From: Nostoc spongiaeforme FACHB-130
GTDB taxonomy: Bacteria; Cyanobacteriota; Cyanobacteriia; Cyanobacteriales; Nostocaceae
DNA: 64,000 nt
Assembly (NCBI RefSeq): GCF_014698475.1
Contig: NZ_JACJTB010000034.1
Coordinates: 1-64,000, forward strand
Direction of reading: 5' to 3'
Each line of letters begins with the position of its first letter. Position 1 is the stretch's first letter. The notes under the pieces were generated by a model. The model did not search any database and was not told the origin of the DNA. It was given only the letters and a program-made list of their open reading frames with translations. The translations under genes and the position numbers were made by a program. Below are positions 16,247 to 25,877 of this stretch, in pieces.

Positions 16247-16777
16247 ATGGGTTCCCCTATGAATCGTCTGTCTATTTTTGTAGACGGAAATAATATGTTC
16301 TATGCTCAACAAAAAAATGGCTGGTTTTTTGACCCTCGGCGAGTATTAGAATATTTCAAACATGAGCAATCAGAGACGACTTTAATTAATGCTTTTTGGT
16401 ACACGGGCTTAAAAGACCCCCAAGATCAACGAGGTTTCCGAGATGCTCTCATCAGTCTAGGCTACACAGTCCGAACGAAAATTCTCAAAGAATACTATGA
16501 TGATACTTCCGGTCGCTATTCCCAAAAAGCAAATTTAGATATAGAAATTGTCGTAGATATGTTTAATACTGTAGACCAGTACGACCGAGTAGTTTTATTT
16601 AGTGGCGATGGTGATTTTGAACGAGCTATTGAACTATTACGTTCTAAAAATACACATATTACAGTAGTATCTACAGAAGGAATGATTGCCAGAGAGCTGC
16701 GTAATGCTACGGACAGATATATAGATTTGAATGATATTAGAGACCAAATAGAAAAAGTAGATGGTCAAGTACCTTAG
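16247..16777 (+). CDS. NYN domain protein (LabA/DUF88-like)
   Basis: A 176-residue NYN (PIN-like) domain protein. Metal-binding acidic residues are seen in SIFVDGNNMFYAQ (start of the fold), LDIEIVVDMFNTV (middle) and LFSGDGDFERAIELL (SGDGDF motif), followed by ITVVSTEGM and a final helix with RDQIEKVD. NYN domains are predicted RNases; the cyanobacterial LabA group is linked to circadian output. The start may be the ATG at 16259 (MNRLSIF). leuA follows after 90 bases on the same strand. Confidence 0.88.
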   Translation: MGSPMNRLSIFVDGNNMFYAQQKNGWFFDPRRVLEYFKHEQSETTLINAFWYTGLKDPQDQRGFRDALISLGYTVRTKILKEYYDDTSGRYSQKANLDIEIVVDMFNTVDQYDRVVLFSGDGDFERAIELLRSKNTHITVVSTEGMIARELRNATDRYIDLNDIRDQIEKVDGQVP

Positions 16778-16866
16778 CAATAATTATTTACAAAAATTAG
16801 AGCGAAACAACTAAGGTTACAAATATTTAAAATAAAAGAACTACACCTAAACAAAAAACCAAAAAG

Positions 16867-18459
16867 ATGAATAAACCAGAGCGAATTATCATTTTTGATA
16901 CGACACTCCGAGATGGTGAACAATGCCCAGGTGCAACACTGAATATAGATGAAAAATTGGCGATCGCCAAACAACTAGCCCGTTTAGGCGTAGATGTGAT
17001 TGAAGCAGGTTTTGCCTTTGCGAGTCCAGGAGATTTTGAAGCAGTTAGCAAAATTGCTCAAACTGTGGGGACAGAAGATGGCCCAATTATTTGTAGTTTA
17101 GCTAGAGCCAGACACGACGATATTAAAACAGCAGCCGAAGCAATTAAAGGGGCAGCGAAGGGGCGAATTCATACATTTATTGCAACTTCTGATATTCACT
17201 TGCAATACAAATTGAAAAAAACGCGACCAGAAGTAGTGGCGATCGCGGAAGAAATGGTCGCCTATGCTAAGACTTTTACTGATGATGTGGAATTTTCTCC
17301 TGAAGATGCCGGACGTTCTGATCCAGAGTTTTTGTATCAAGTATTAGAACGGGCGATCGCATCTGGCGCAACTACAGTTAATATTCCTGATACTGTAGGT
17401 TACACAACTCCCAGCGAATTTGGTGCGTTAATTAAGGGCATTAAAGAAAATGTCCCCAACATTGATCAAGCAATTATCTCCGTTCATGGTCATAACGACT
17501 TAGGTTTAGCCGTTGCTAACTTTTTAGAAGCAGTCAAAAATGGCGCAAGGCAATTAGAATGCACCATTAATGGTATTGGTGAACGTGCCGGAAATGCCGC
17601 TTTAGAAGAATTAGTTATGGCGCTGCATGTCCGTCGTCAATATTTCAATCCCTTCTTAGGTAGACCCGTTGATTCGGAAGAACCATTAACAAATATTGAC
17701 ACCCGCCAAATTTACAAAACTTCCCGTCAAGTTTCGAGTTTGACAGGAATGTTAGTACAGCCCAATAAAGCAATTGTTGGCGCAAATGCCTTTGCCCACG
17801 AATCTGGTATCCATCAAGATGGGGTATTAAAAAATAAACTGACCTACGAAATTATGGATGCCCAATTGATTGGTTTAACAGACAATCAAATTGTTTTGGG
17901 CAAACATTCTGGCAGAAATGCTTTTCGCACCCGCTTAAAAGAATTGGGCTTTGAATTATCCGAAACCGAATTAAACAAAGCATTTGTACGCTTTAAAGAA
18001 GTTGCTGATAAAAAGAAAGAAATTTCTGATTGGGACTTGGAAGCAATTGTCAATGATGAAATTCAACAAGCACCCGATTTGTTTAAAGTAGAGTTGGTGC
18101 AAGTTTCCTGCGGTAGCAATGCTCGTCCCACAGCGACAGTCACCCTCCGCACCCCAGATGGCGAAGAATTAACTGATGCCGCCATTGGTACTGGGCCAGT
18201 TGATGCAGTTTACAAAGCAATTAACCGCGTTGTCAACGTACCTAATCAGTTAATTGAATTTTCTGTACAGTCAGTCACGGCTGGTATTGATGCCATTGGC
18301 GAAGTCACAATTCGGCTGCGCTATGAATCAAGAGTATTTTCTGGCCATGCAGCGAACACAGACATCATAGTTGCATCCGCGCAAGCTTATGTTAATGCGT
18401 TAAATCGTCTTTACGCATCCTTGCAAACAAAGCAACAGCCAGAAGAAGTAACTGCATAG
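16867..18459 (+). CDS. leuA: 2-isopropylmalate synthase
   Basis: A 530-residue enzyme joining acetyl-CoA and 2-oxoisovalerate in the first committed step of leucine synthesis. The HMGL-like barrel begins [19 protein letters not shown], has [11 protein letters not shown] and the metal-binding [18 protein letters not shown], then [13 protein letters not shown]. The C-terminal LeuA regulatory domain (about 390-520, [11 protein letters not shown]...) is present, so feedback control by leucine is expected. Length is normal for the bacterial type. Confidence 0.96.
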   Translation: MNKPERIIIFDTTLRDGEQCPGATLNIDEKLAIAKQLARLGVDVIEAGFAFASPGDFEAVSKIAQTVGTEDGPIICSLARARHDDIKTAAEAIKGAAKGRIHTFIATSDIHLQYKLKKTRPEVVAIAEEMVAYAKTFTDDVEFSPEDAGRSDPEFLYQVLERAIASGATTVNIPDTVGYTTPSEFGALIKGIKENVPNIDQAIISVHGHNDLGLAVANFLEAVKNGARQLECTINGIGERAGNAALEELVMALHVRRQYFNPFLGRPVDSEEPLTNIDTRQIYKTSRQVSSLTGMLVQPNKAIVGANAFAHESGIHQDGVLKNKLTYEIMDAQLIGLTDNQIVLGKHSGRNAFRTRLKELGFELSETELNKAFVRFKEVADKKKEISDWDLEAIVNDEIQQAPDLFKVELVQVSCGSNARPTATVTLRTPDGEELTDAAIGTGPVDAVYKAINRVVNVPNQLIEFSVQSVTAGIDAIGEVTIRLRYESRVFSGHAANTDIIVASAQAYVNALNRLYASLQTKQQPEEVTA

Positions 18460-18547
18460 ATACAGTTTAAAACAAAGGGTGTGAGTGGCAAATTCTCACC
18501 CTACACCCTTTACCTGTAGGATAAAAATAAAGGTTGCGGCCATAATT

Positions 18548-19237
18548 ATGGTTCTACGTTTGACAGTTCCTCCCTTAGAAAATGGCGATCGCTTGACTCG
18601 CTTTGAATTTGAACGGCGTTACAATGCCATGCCGAAGTTAAAAAAAGCTGAATTAATTGAAGGAACTGTCTACATGGCTTCACCTCTGCGTTTTGAACCC
18701 CATGCTGAACCCCACGCGAGAGTTATGACTTGGCTGGGAGTTTATCAAGCCTTGACTCCAGGAGTACGCCTCGGTGATAACCCGACTGTGCGCCTTGATT
18801 TAGACAATGAACCCCAACCCGATGCGCTGTTGTTGATTGATGCTCAAGCTGGGGGACAATCACGCTTTAGCCAGGATGGTTATGTAGAAGGCGCACCAGA
18901 ATTAATTGCCGAAATTGCCGCCAGTAGTGCCACAGTTGATTTAGGTGACAAAAAGCGTGCTTATCGACGGAATGGCATTAAAGAGTATATTGTCTGGCAA
19001 GTATTTGACCAGCAGATTGATTGGTTCTGCTTGGAAGCAGGAGAATATGTCAATCTGCAACCGAACCAAGCTGGGATATTTCAAAGCCAAGTCTTTCCCG
19101 GCTTGTGGTTAGATAGGTCGGCATTGCTGGCATGTGATATGCAGCAGGTATTAACTGTATTACAGACAGGGCTGAATTCGCCTGAGCATCAAGCTTTTGT
19201 ACAACAGTTAACCCAGGCAATGGAATCGAATGGATAG
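18548..19237 (+). CDS. Uma2 family (DUF820) putative endonuclease
   Basis: From ATG 18548 (MVLRLTVPPLENGD) the protein has 229 residues; the frame is open upstream to GTG 18485 but the extension has no family character. The Uma2 pattern is present: LTRFEFERRYN, KAELIEGTVYMASP, VRLDLDNEPQPDALLLID, GAPELIAEIAASSATVDLGDK (E of the PD-(D/E)XK core) and YRRNGIKEYIVWQVFDQ. Uma2 proteins are abundant in cyanobacteria and their role is unknown. It lies 88 bases after leuA. Confidence 0.85.
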   Translation: MVLRLTVPPLENGDRLTRFEFERRYNAMPKLKKAELIEGTVYMASPLRFEPHAEPHARVMTWLGVYQALTPGVRLGDNPTVRLDLDNEPQPDALLLIDAQAGGQSRFSQDGYVEGAPELIAEIAASSATVDLGDKKRAYRRNGIKEYIVWQVFDQQIDWFCLEAGEYVNLQPNQAGIFQSQVFPGLWLDRSALLACDMQQVLTVLQTGLNSPEHQAFVQQLTQAMESNG

Positions 19238-19694
19238 GTAAATTTAATATAAAAAAAGTTGTCCAAGGCGAATTATCAGCAGAATTAAGTGATTTTACGC
19301 CCCTACACCGTTCGGCTGACGCTCATGGCGAAGCCCTTAAACCTTGAAAACGCCAGTCGCCTCCAGTTTTGTGAGTAATTTCGGTGTAAGTATTATTCTG
19401 CTTGACATAAACTGACAGTCAAGATTAGATTAAGAAGTGTATATAAGTGTAAATTTAACCTTGACTACTAATAGTCTGCTGTGACTTAGCAAGTTGCCCG
19501 TATTCACGACACATTCATAGTTGAGCCACACTGCATCAGATCAAAAGATTTCACGTTTGTCTGTGTAGTATGTGTTTTTATCAATGCCTTGTGTAAGCAT
19601 TTTTTTACGTGGTAAATTATAAATAACGAACGTTCGATATAAATAAAGTCCGCTCGCTCGCCCCCAGAATTCCAAATCCACAATCATTTGACTT
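19238..19694. other. intergenic region before the TetR gene
   Basis: About 457 bases. It contains a fragment with CCGTTCGGCTGACGCTC, a type of dispersed repeat sequence in Nostocales, and the TetR operator candidate at 19627-19636. No gene was recognised. Confidence 0.5.
19627..19636. promoter_or_regulatory. candidate TetR operator palindrome
   Basis: CGAACGTTCG is a perfect 10-base palindrome 58 bases before the TetR-family start codon. TetR proteins usually bind such palindromes to control themselves and a neighbouring exporter, which is what lies downstream. Confidence 0.5.
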
Positions 19695-20282
19695 ATGCCC
19701 AAAATTGTTGACCATGACCAATATCGGAAAGAACTTCTCAGCAAATGCTTTGATTTATTTGCTCAAAAAGGTTATGGCTCGGTGACTATGCGGCAGATTG
19801 CTCAAGAGATGGGAGTTTCGACAGGGACTTTGTATCACTACTTTTCTAGTAAAGAAGCCTTATTTGAACAATTAGTAGAAGAAATTTCACAGCAAGATGT
19901 GAGTGCGGCTTTGGCAGAACTAGAAGGTAAAGAAACTCTGTCAGAAGCAATGACAGCTTTAGGGAAATATTTAGTCAAAAACGAGGATTACTTTATTAAG
20001 TGGACATTTGTTTGGGTTGATTTTTGTCAACATCAAGATTCAGAGAAAATGCGACATCAGAGCAATGTTTTTAAACGTGCTAATCAACGCTATCAGCAAG
20101 CTGCTTGTAGGTTTTTAGGTGTGGAAGATCAGGTTTTATCCTCTTTTGTTTTGAGCTTTGTGAATGGGTTAATTCTGGAGAAATTATGGGGAGATGAAAC
20201 TATTGATTTTGTTGAGCAATGTACGTTGCTGGGGAAAATGTTGACAGTTTATTTGCAACAAAACAGCACGAGTCAGAATTAG
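19695..20282 (+). CDS. TetR/AcrR family transcriptional regulator
   Basis: A 195-residue regulator. The N-terminal HTH is typical: RKELLSKCFDLFAQKGYGSVT and MRQIAQEMGVSTGTLYHYFSSKEALFEQL (about 10-58). The C-terminal ligand-binding part is helical. It is followed after 24 bases by the exporter genes on the same strand, so it probably controls them in response to a compound they export. The ligand is unknown. Confidence 0.93.
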   Translation: MPKIVDHDQYRKELLSKCFDLFAQKGYGSVTMRQIAQEMGVSTGTLYHYFSSKEALFEQLVEEISQQDVSAALAELEGKETLSEAMTALGKYLVKNEDYFIKWTFVWVDFCQHQDSEKMRHQSNVFKRANQRYQQAACRFLGVEDQVLSSFVLSFVNGLILEKLWGDETIDFVEQCTLLGKMLTVYLQQNSTSQN

Positions 20283-20306
20283 TAATTTGAATTTTTAGAG
20301 GGGAAT

Positions 20307-21596
20307 ATGGGACAAAATCTACTATTGAAATCTGCCAATAAAAAATTATTGGGTTTAGTGATTGGGGCTACGGCTATTACTGGGGGAATTGTGGTTTATG
20401 GTGTGTCTCAGTTTGGGTTAATTGGACGCACAGCTTCTCAAGAACCAGCGACTGTAACCGCATCAACACCGAAAGTTTCAGCTTTAGCCAGACTCGAACC
20501 AGAAGCAGAAGTGATTAGCTTATCTGCGCCCTTGGTTTTGGATGGCGATCGCCTCCAGGAAATTCGGGTGCAAGAAGGTGATATTGTCAAACCAGGACAG
20601 ATAATCGCCATTTTAGATTCGCGCGATCGCCTAGAAACTGCTGTACTCCAAGCAGAGAAACAAGTGCGTGTCGCTCAAGCCAGACTTGATCAAGTCAAAG
20701 CTGGTGCCAAAACTGGGGAAATTCAGGCACAAAGAGCCAACGTCGAGCGTTTACAGGCTCAATCTGTAGGAGATTTTATTGGACAACGGGAAGCGATCGC
20801 CCGGATTGAAGCGCAATGGGAAGGCGATCGAATCGCCCAAGCCGCCAGCATTCGCAAACTCGAAGCAGAACTCCGCAACGCCCAAGTTGAATATGAACGT
20901 TATCAAAAGCTATATACCGAAGGCGCAATTTCCAACTCTGCCTTTGACAGTAAACGCTTGATTGTCGAGACAAGCAAACAACAACTAGACGAAGCCAAAG
21001 CAGTTTTAGGGCGAATTAATTCCACCGCCAGCAGACAACTAGCAGAAGCGAAAGTTTCTTTAGCACGAATTAACGCCACTGGTAACAAACAAGTTAGCGA
21101 AGCCAAAGCCACACTCACCAGTATTGCCGAAGTCCGCCCCGTGGATGTGCAAGCCGCCAGAATGGAAGTTGAAAATGCGATCGCCGCACTCAAACGTGCC
21201 CAAACTGACCTACAAGCAGCTTATATTAGAGCGCCAATGACCGGACAAATACTTAAGATTCACACCAGAGTTGGCGAAAAAATGAGTGACAAGGGTATTG
21301 CAGACTTAGCGCAAACCGAGCAAATGATTGCAGTCGCCGAAGTTTATCAAACAGACATTGGCAAAGTCAAACTCGGACAAACAGCCACAGTCACCAGTCC
21401 AGCATTTAACGGCGAACTGCGCGGTGAAGTTTTCTATGTTGGCTTACAAGTCAACCGCCAAAATGTTTTCAGCAACGAACCTGGAGAAAACTTAGATAGT
21501 CGAGTTGTAGAAGTCAAAATTCGCCTCAATCCCGAAGATAGTAAAAAAGTTGCAGGTTTGACAAACTTGCAAGTGCAAACAGCCATTGAAATTTAG
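20307..21596 (+). CDS. devB: DevB-type membrane fusion protein (HlyD family)
   Basis: A 429-residue periplasmic adaptor for an ABC exporter. One N-terminal membrane anchor (LLGLVIGATAITGGIVVYGV) is followed by a lipoyl-like half (VQEGDIVKPGQIIAILDSRDR), a long coiled-coil hairpin (about 115-290, rich in Ala, Glu and Gln) and the second lipoyl half (YIRAPMTGQILKIHTRVGE). This is the DevB layout. In Anabaena DevBCA exports heterocyst glycolipids with TolC, but these genomes hold several paralogs. The TetR gene in front suggests an inducible paralog. Confidence 0.88.
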   Translation: MGQNLLLKSANKKLLGLVIGATAITGGIVVYGVSQFGLIGRTASQEPATVTASTPKVSALARLEPEAEVISLSAPLVLDGDRLQEIRVQEGDIVKPGQIIAILDSRDRLETAVLQAEKQVRVAQARLDQVKAGAKTGEIQAQRANVERLQAQSVGDFIGQREAIARIEAQWEGDRIAQAASIRKLEAELRNAQVEYERYQKLYTEGAISNSAFDSKRLIVETSKQQLDEAKAVLGRINSTASRQLAEAKVSLARINATGNKQVSEAKATLTSIAEVRPVDVQAARMEVENAIAALKRAQTDLQAAYIRAPMTGQILKIHTRVGEKMSDKGIADLAQTEQMIAVAEVYQTDIGKVKLGQTATVTSPAFNGELRGEVFYVGLQVNRQNVFSNEPGENLDSRVVEVKIRLNPEDSKKVAGLTNLQVQTAIEI

Positions 21597-21655
21597 GGAG
21601 TAGGGAATGGGGGAAAGTTACACCAATAACAAATGACAAATAACAAATGACAAAT

Positions 21656-22816
21656 ATGAAATTATTCATCAAAACACCATTAGCATGGCGACAATTATTA
21701 AAAGAAAGAACTCGCCTCTTAGTAGCAGTTGCAGGTATTACCTTTGCCGATATGCTGATATTTATTCAGATGGGGTTTGAGGGGGCGTTGTTTGATGCAG
21801 CGATCAAACCACATCGCAGTTTACAGGCAGATTTGGTATTAATTAATCCCCAATTTCAAACCCTATTTTCTGTTAAAAGCTTTTCCAGAGAGCGATTGTA
21901 CCAAACATTAGGTTATGAGGGTGTAAAGTCGGTAAGCCCAGTTTATATTGGCACTGGACAATGGCGCAATCCCGAAACCAGATTAGAACGTGCGATTTTA
22001 GTTTGGGGGATTGATCCAGCAAAATCTGTGTTTAATTTTCCCGAAATTCAAAACAATCTAGACCAGATTAAACAATTAAATCAAGTGCTGTTCGACCAAG
22101 CAGGTCGTCCAGAATATGGCGCTGTGGGGGAGATTTTTCAGAAAACTGGCAAGTTTGAAACGGAATTGAACAGTAAAAATGTCAGCGTCAAGGGTGTGTT
22201 TAGTAATGGTGCGTCTTTTGCTGCTGATGGTAATGTGATCGCCAGTGACTCTACCTTTTTACAAGTCTTTCCCCAACGTAAACCAGACAGTATTGAAGTT
22301 GGGTTAATTACTCTCAAACCAGACGCAGACCCTCAAAAAGTACAAGCGCAGCTGATTGCAGGACTACCCAAAGATATCAGTGTCCTGACTCCAGAAGAAT
22401 TTGCCCAAATTGAAAAAGCCTACTGGTCTAGTGGTACAGGAATTGGCTTTATTTTTGGGTTAGGTGTGGGAGTTGGGTTTATTGTTGGTATTGTGATTGT
22501 TTACCAAATTCTGTATTCCGATGTTTCCGATCATTTGCCCGAATATGCAACTTTAAAAGCAATGGGCTATACAGATCGCTATTTGTTAGTAGTGTTGTTC
22601 CAAGAAGCATTATTTCTGGCTATTTTAGGTTTTATTCCGGCATTTTTTCTGTCTATCGGGCTGTACAACCTTACCTATGCTGCCACTATGCTGCCCATCG
22701 TGATGAGTTCACAACGGGCAATTAATGTATTTGTTTTGACGTTAATCATGTGTACAGGTTCAGGCGCGATCGCTATGCGTAAACTCAGTGCTGCTGACCC
22801 TGCTGATATTTTCTAA
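21656..22816 (+). CDS. devC: DevC-type ABC transporter permease
   Basis: From ATG 21656 (MKLFIKTPLAWRQLLKE) 386 residues; an ATG at 21647 is an alternative. A first membrane helix (LLVAVAGITFADMLIFIQMGF) is followed by a large periplasmic domain (about 45-260), then three helices (FIFGLGVGVGFIVGIVIVYQ, LVVLFQEALFLAILGFIPAFF and the C-terminal one). This is the MacB/FtsX-like topology of DevC. It lies 59 bases after devB and in front of devA. Confidence 0.9.
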   Translation: MKLFIKTPLAWRQLLKERTRLLVAVAGITFADMLIFIQMGFEGALFDAAIKPHRSLQADLVLINPQFQTLFSVKSFSRERLYQTLGYEGVKSVSPVYIGTGQWRNPETRLERAILVWGIDPAKSVFNFPEIQNNLDQIKQLNQVLFDQAGRPEYGAVGEIFQKTGKFETELNSKNVSVKGVFSNGASFAADGNVIASDSTFLQVFPQRKPDSIEVGLITLKPDADPQKVQAQLIAGLPKDISVLTPEEFAQIEKAYWSSGTGIGFIFGLGVGVGFIVGIVIVYQILYSDVSDHLPEYATLKAMGYTDRYLLVVLFQEALFLAILGFIPAFFLSIGLYNLTYAATMLPIVMSSQRAINVFVLTLIMCTGSGAIAMRKLSAADPADIF

Positions 22817-22829
22817 TCATCCAAATTTT

Positions 22830-23582
22830 ATGTTACAAGAATCTCTGCCTGTAAATTCCTCCGACTCACTGGCTAATTTAGAACCTGTAATTACCGTCCA
22901 TCAATTAAATCATTACTTTGGAGAAGGTAATTTAAAAAAACAGGTTTTATTTGATATTAATTTAGAGATTAATGCTGGTGAAATTGTGATTATGACTGGC
23001 CCATCTGGTTCCGGTAAAACCACTTTATTAACATTATTAGGGGGGCTACGATCTGCCCAAGAAGGCAGTTTAAAAATTTTAGGACAGGAAATTTGCGGCG
23101 CGAGTAAACGCAAATTAACAGTATTACGTCGTCAAATTGGCTATATTTTTCAGGCACATAACTTGATGACATTTCTCACCGCCAGAGAAAATGTCCGTAT
23201 GTCTTTAGAATTACATGATGAATACCTGAATGAAAATATGAATGCCAAAGCGATCGCTATGCTAGAAACAGTAGGCTTAGGCGAACGTGTAAACTATTAC
23301 CCAGAAAAACTTTCCGGCGGACAAAAACAACGGGTAGCGATCGCCCGTGCCTTAGTCAGTCATCCTAAAATTGTCTTAGCAGACGAACCCACAGCCGCCC
23401 TCGATAAAAAATCTGGACGTGATGTTGTGGAATTAATGCAGAAACTCGCCAAAGAACAAGGCTGTACAATTTTGCTAGTTACCCATGACAACCGGATTTT
23501 AGATATCGCCGATCGCATCATTTATATGGAAGATGGAATACTCAAAAGTGATGGTGTAGATATAGCAACAACAATGCACTAA
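22830..23582 (+). CDS. devA: DevA-type ABC transporter ATPase
   Basis: From ATG 22830 (MLQESLPVNSS) 250 residues; the frame is open back into devC. Walker A GPSGSGKTT, Q-loop YIFQAHNL, signature LSGGQKQRVAIARAL, Walker B IVLADEPTAALD and the switch histidine in LLVTHDNR are all intact. It powers the DevB/DevC exporter and completes the devBCA order seen in Anabaena. Confidence 0.92.
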   Translation: MLQESLPVNSSDSLANLEPVITVHQLNHYFGEGNLKKQVLFDINLEINAGEIVIMTGPSGSGKTTLLTLLGGLRSAQEGSLKILGQEICGASKRKLTVLRRQIGYIFQAHNLMTFLTARENVRMSLELHDEYLNENMNAKAIAMLETVGLGERVNYYPEKLSGGQKQRVAIARALVSHPKIVLADEPTAALDKKSGRDVVELMQKLAKEQGCTILLVTHDNRILDIADRIIYMEDGILKSDGVDIATTMH

Positions 23583-23658
23583 TTCTGCAAAAGAAAACTA
23601 ATGACAAATGACCAGTGACAATTGACAATGAAAAATTGACAATTGACTCTTGACGAAA

Positions 23659-24297
23659 ATGCAAATTAGCAATTTATTCGCGGCTGGTGGCGTGGTGATG
23701 TGGCCGCTACTGGGGTTCTCTCTGTTAGCAGTGGCTTTGATTATTGAACGTATTTTATTTTGGTTCATAATTACCAACCGCCAAAATCCCGTTGTTAAAG
23801 AAGTACTCAAGCTTTATCGTTCAGATAATGTGGTTGGTGCTTTAAACAAATTACAGCAAAATACAGATTTACCCATCGCCCGAATTTTTCTCGCCGCTTT
23901 AGAATTAGAAGAACCAACACCAGAAGAATTTCGTTTGGCGCTAGAAAGTGAAGCACAAGCCGAAATACCCTTACTCAAACGCTTTCAAAACATTTTTGAT
24001 ACGATCATTGGTCTTGCACCATTATTAGGTTTGTTGGGTACAGTTTTAGGCTTAATTACTTCCTTTGCTTCGCTAAATATTGGTGATGTCGGTGGTACAA
24101 CAACAGTAGGTGTGACTGCGGGGATTAGTGAAGCATTGGTATCCACCGCATCAGGATTAGTCGTGGCTATTTTTACCCTGTTGTTTGCAAATACCTTCCG
24201 AGGACTCTACCAGCGCCAACTAGCACGCATTCAAGAGTATGGTGGACAGTTAGAATTACTCTATCGCCGCCGTTATGAAAGGAGAGATAAATTTTAG
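23659..24297 (+). CDS. MotA/TolQ/ExbB proton channel family protein, orphan
   Basis: From ATG 23659 (MQISNLFAAGGVVMW) 212 residues; a TTG at 23650 is a weaker start. Three membrane helices are visible: WPLLGFSLLAVALIIERILFW, APLLGLLGTVLGLITSFASL and a third ending VVAIFTLLFANTF. The conserved GLLGTVLGL segment is present. ExbB energises outer-membrane transport with ExbD and TonB, but no exbD gene follows; the next gene is on the other strand. Confidence 0.85.
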   Translation: MQISNLFAAGGVVMWPLLGFSLLAVALIIERILFWFIITNRQNPVVKEVLKLYRSDNVVGALNKLQQNTDLPIARIFLAALELEEPTPEEFRLALESEAQAEIPLLKRFQNIFDTIIGLAPLLGLLGTVLGLITSFASLNIGDVGGTTTVGVTAGISEALVSTASGLVVAIFTLLFANTFRGLYQRQLARIQEYGGQLELLYRRRYERRDKF

Positions 24298-24409
24298 GCG
24301 TTGCTGAATCAGGAGATGAAATTTGATGTGCTAAAATTTCAAACTCTTTATCCTCTCTGCGTCTCTGCGCCTCTGCGTGATAGAAATCATCCCGCATTTA
24401 TGCAACGCC
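24297..24409. mobile_element. MITE-like element with GGCGTTGC ends
   Basis: GGCGTTGC (24297-24304) and GCAACGCC (24402-24409) are perfect inverted ends, with CTGAAT against ATTTAT giving partial extension. The 113-base interior has no gene and includes the CTCTGCGTCTCTGCGCC type of sequence. GGCGTTGCTGAAT-like ends are typical of several cyanobacterial IS families. It begins within the stop codon of the ExbB-like gene. Confidence 0.6.
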
Positions 24410-24461
24410 AGATTTTAATTATATTAAAGTGCTGAGTATGGACTCAGCAACAATGACAGAG

Positions 24462-24713
24462 TTAGTCATCACTCAATTCATCAACGATTTGGTCATCATC
24501 AAGGTTAATCACAGGAATTTGTAAACGTCCTAGTTCGTACATAAATTGAGGTTTGTTCATATTGCAAAAAGCAGCAGCTTTACCGAGTGAGAGTCGCCGT
24601 AACTCATATAGTTTCACAGCAAGCAAAAACGTGAGTTCTGCTTCTAAGGCTTGGGGTGATTTACCAGAGGTAATAAGTAAGTCATCAGGATATTGCAGGG
24701 AGAGGGTGTGCAT
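24462..24713 (-). CDS. UPF0175 family small protein
   Basis: An 83-residue protein fitting UPF0175: SLQYPDDLL, ELTFLLAVKLYELRRLSLGKAA, AAFCNMNKPQFMYELGRLQIP and the acidic end DDDQIVDELSDD. UPF0175 proteins are thought to be antitoxin- or DNA-binding-like, often next to a PIN/DUF3368 gene. No such partner is visible here. Confidence 0.8.
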   Translation of the reverse strand: MHTLSLQYPDDLLITSGKSPQALEAELTFLLAVKLYELRRLSLGKAAAFCNMNKPQFMYELGRLQIPVINLDDDQIVDELSDD

Positions 24714-24754
24714 TGTTCCTAACTCGGTTTTTTAGTTTAATTATGCTTGAATCT

Positions 24755-25651
24755 TCAATTGATTTTTTCTGCTATTCTCAGTTTGGCAGAACGCGATCGC
24801 GGGTTATTACTAATCTCTAACTCTTGTGCTGTGATTGGCTTTTTGGTGATCACCCGCAACAGTGGAGAATTGCGTAAACCATGCTTAACTAAGCGGTCTT
24901 CTAAACTATGAAAACTAATTACCGCAATTCTCCCACCAGGAACCAAGGCGTTTGGTGCTTTGGCTAAAAAAGTTTCTAAAGACTTTAACTCATCATTGAC
25001 CACAATTCGCAAAGCTTGAAAGGCGCGGGTTGCTGGGTGGATTCTACCATAACGGTATTTGGGAGGAACAGCAGAGGCGATCGCTTCCGCTAATGCTGTT
25101 GTTGTATCAAATGGACGACGTTCGACAATGCGTCTAGCTATCCGTCGAGATAATCTTTCTTCACCGTATTTAAAGAAAATATCTGCAAGTTCCGCTTCCT
25201 CCCACTCATTAATCACATCCGCCGCCGTCAGGGAAGCTTGCTGATTCATCCGCATATCTAAACTTGCAGTATGGCGAAAGCTAAAACCCCGTGCGGGAGT
25301 ATCTAACTGATAAGAACTCACTCCCAAATCAGCGAGGATACCATTAAAAGTAGCGTCGGGAAACTGGTAAGCCGCAAAGTTACTTTGAATAAATTTTACG
25401 CGATCGCCAAACTCCGCTAATTCTTTCTTGGCTGCGGCTAAAGCATCCTCATCTTGGTCAATAGCAGTTAACTGTACATCCGGTGCAGTTTGTAAAATCA
25501 ACCGACTGTGGCCACCACCACCTACAGTTGTATCCAAATAATGACCTCCCGCAGACACCGCTAAACCTGCAATTATTTCTTGCGGTAACACAGGTAAATG
25601 AGAAAATACCTGTTCGTCAATAATTAGCGATGAGGAAGAATCAGAATTCAT
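24755..25651 (-). CDS. rsmH: 16S rRNA (cytosine-1402 N4) methyltransferase
   Basis: A 298-residue protein. It methylates N4 of C1402 in 16S rRNA using S-adenosylmethionine. Hallmarks: [29 protein letters not shown] (SAM-binding), [47 protein letters not shown] and [15 protein letters not shown]. Length is usual. It is not in a division cluster here. Confidence 0.96.
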   Translation of the reverse strand: MNSDSSSSLIIDEQVFSHLPVLPQEIIAGLAVSAGGHYLDTTVGGGGHSRLILQTAPDVQLTAIDQDEDALAAAKKELAEFGDRVKFIQSNFAAYQFPDATFNGILADLGVSSYQLDTPARGFSFRHTASLDMRMNQQASLTAADVINEWEEAELADIFFKYGEERLSRRIARRIVERRPFDTTTALAEAIASAVPPKYRYGRIHPATRAFQALRIVVNDELKSLETFLAKAPNALVPGGRIAVISFHSLEDRLVKHGLRNSPLLRVITKKPITAQELEISNNPRSRSAKLRIAEKIN

Positions 25652-25877
25652 TAGACTTAAAGCAAAAATCTGTAGTAGTAGTCAAAAATCTGTGAAACTT
25701 TTCTTAGCGTCCTACCCTGCGGGAAGCCGCTATCGCCTCTATGCACCCTTTGCGGTTCGTTAAAAATATTTTCACAAATGAAAGATAATTTCCTTCAAAT
25801 ACTACCACACAGAATTATTATGTATTTCACTTCCAAGAGAAATTTACTTCACACAGAGGCACTGAGAGTAAGAGATT

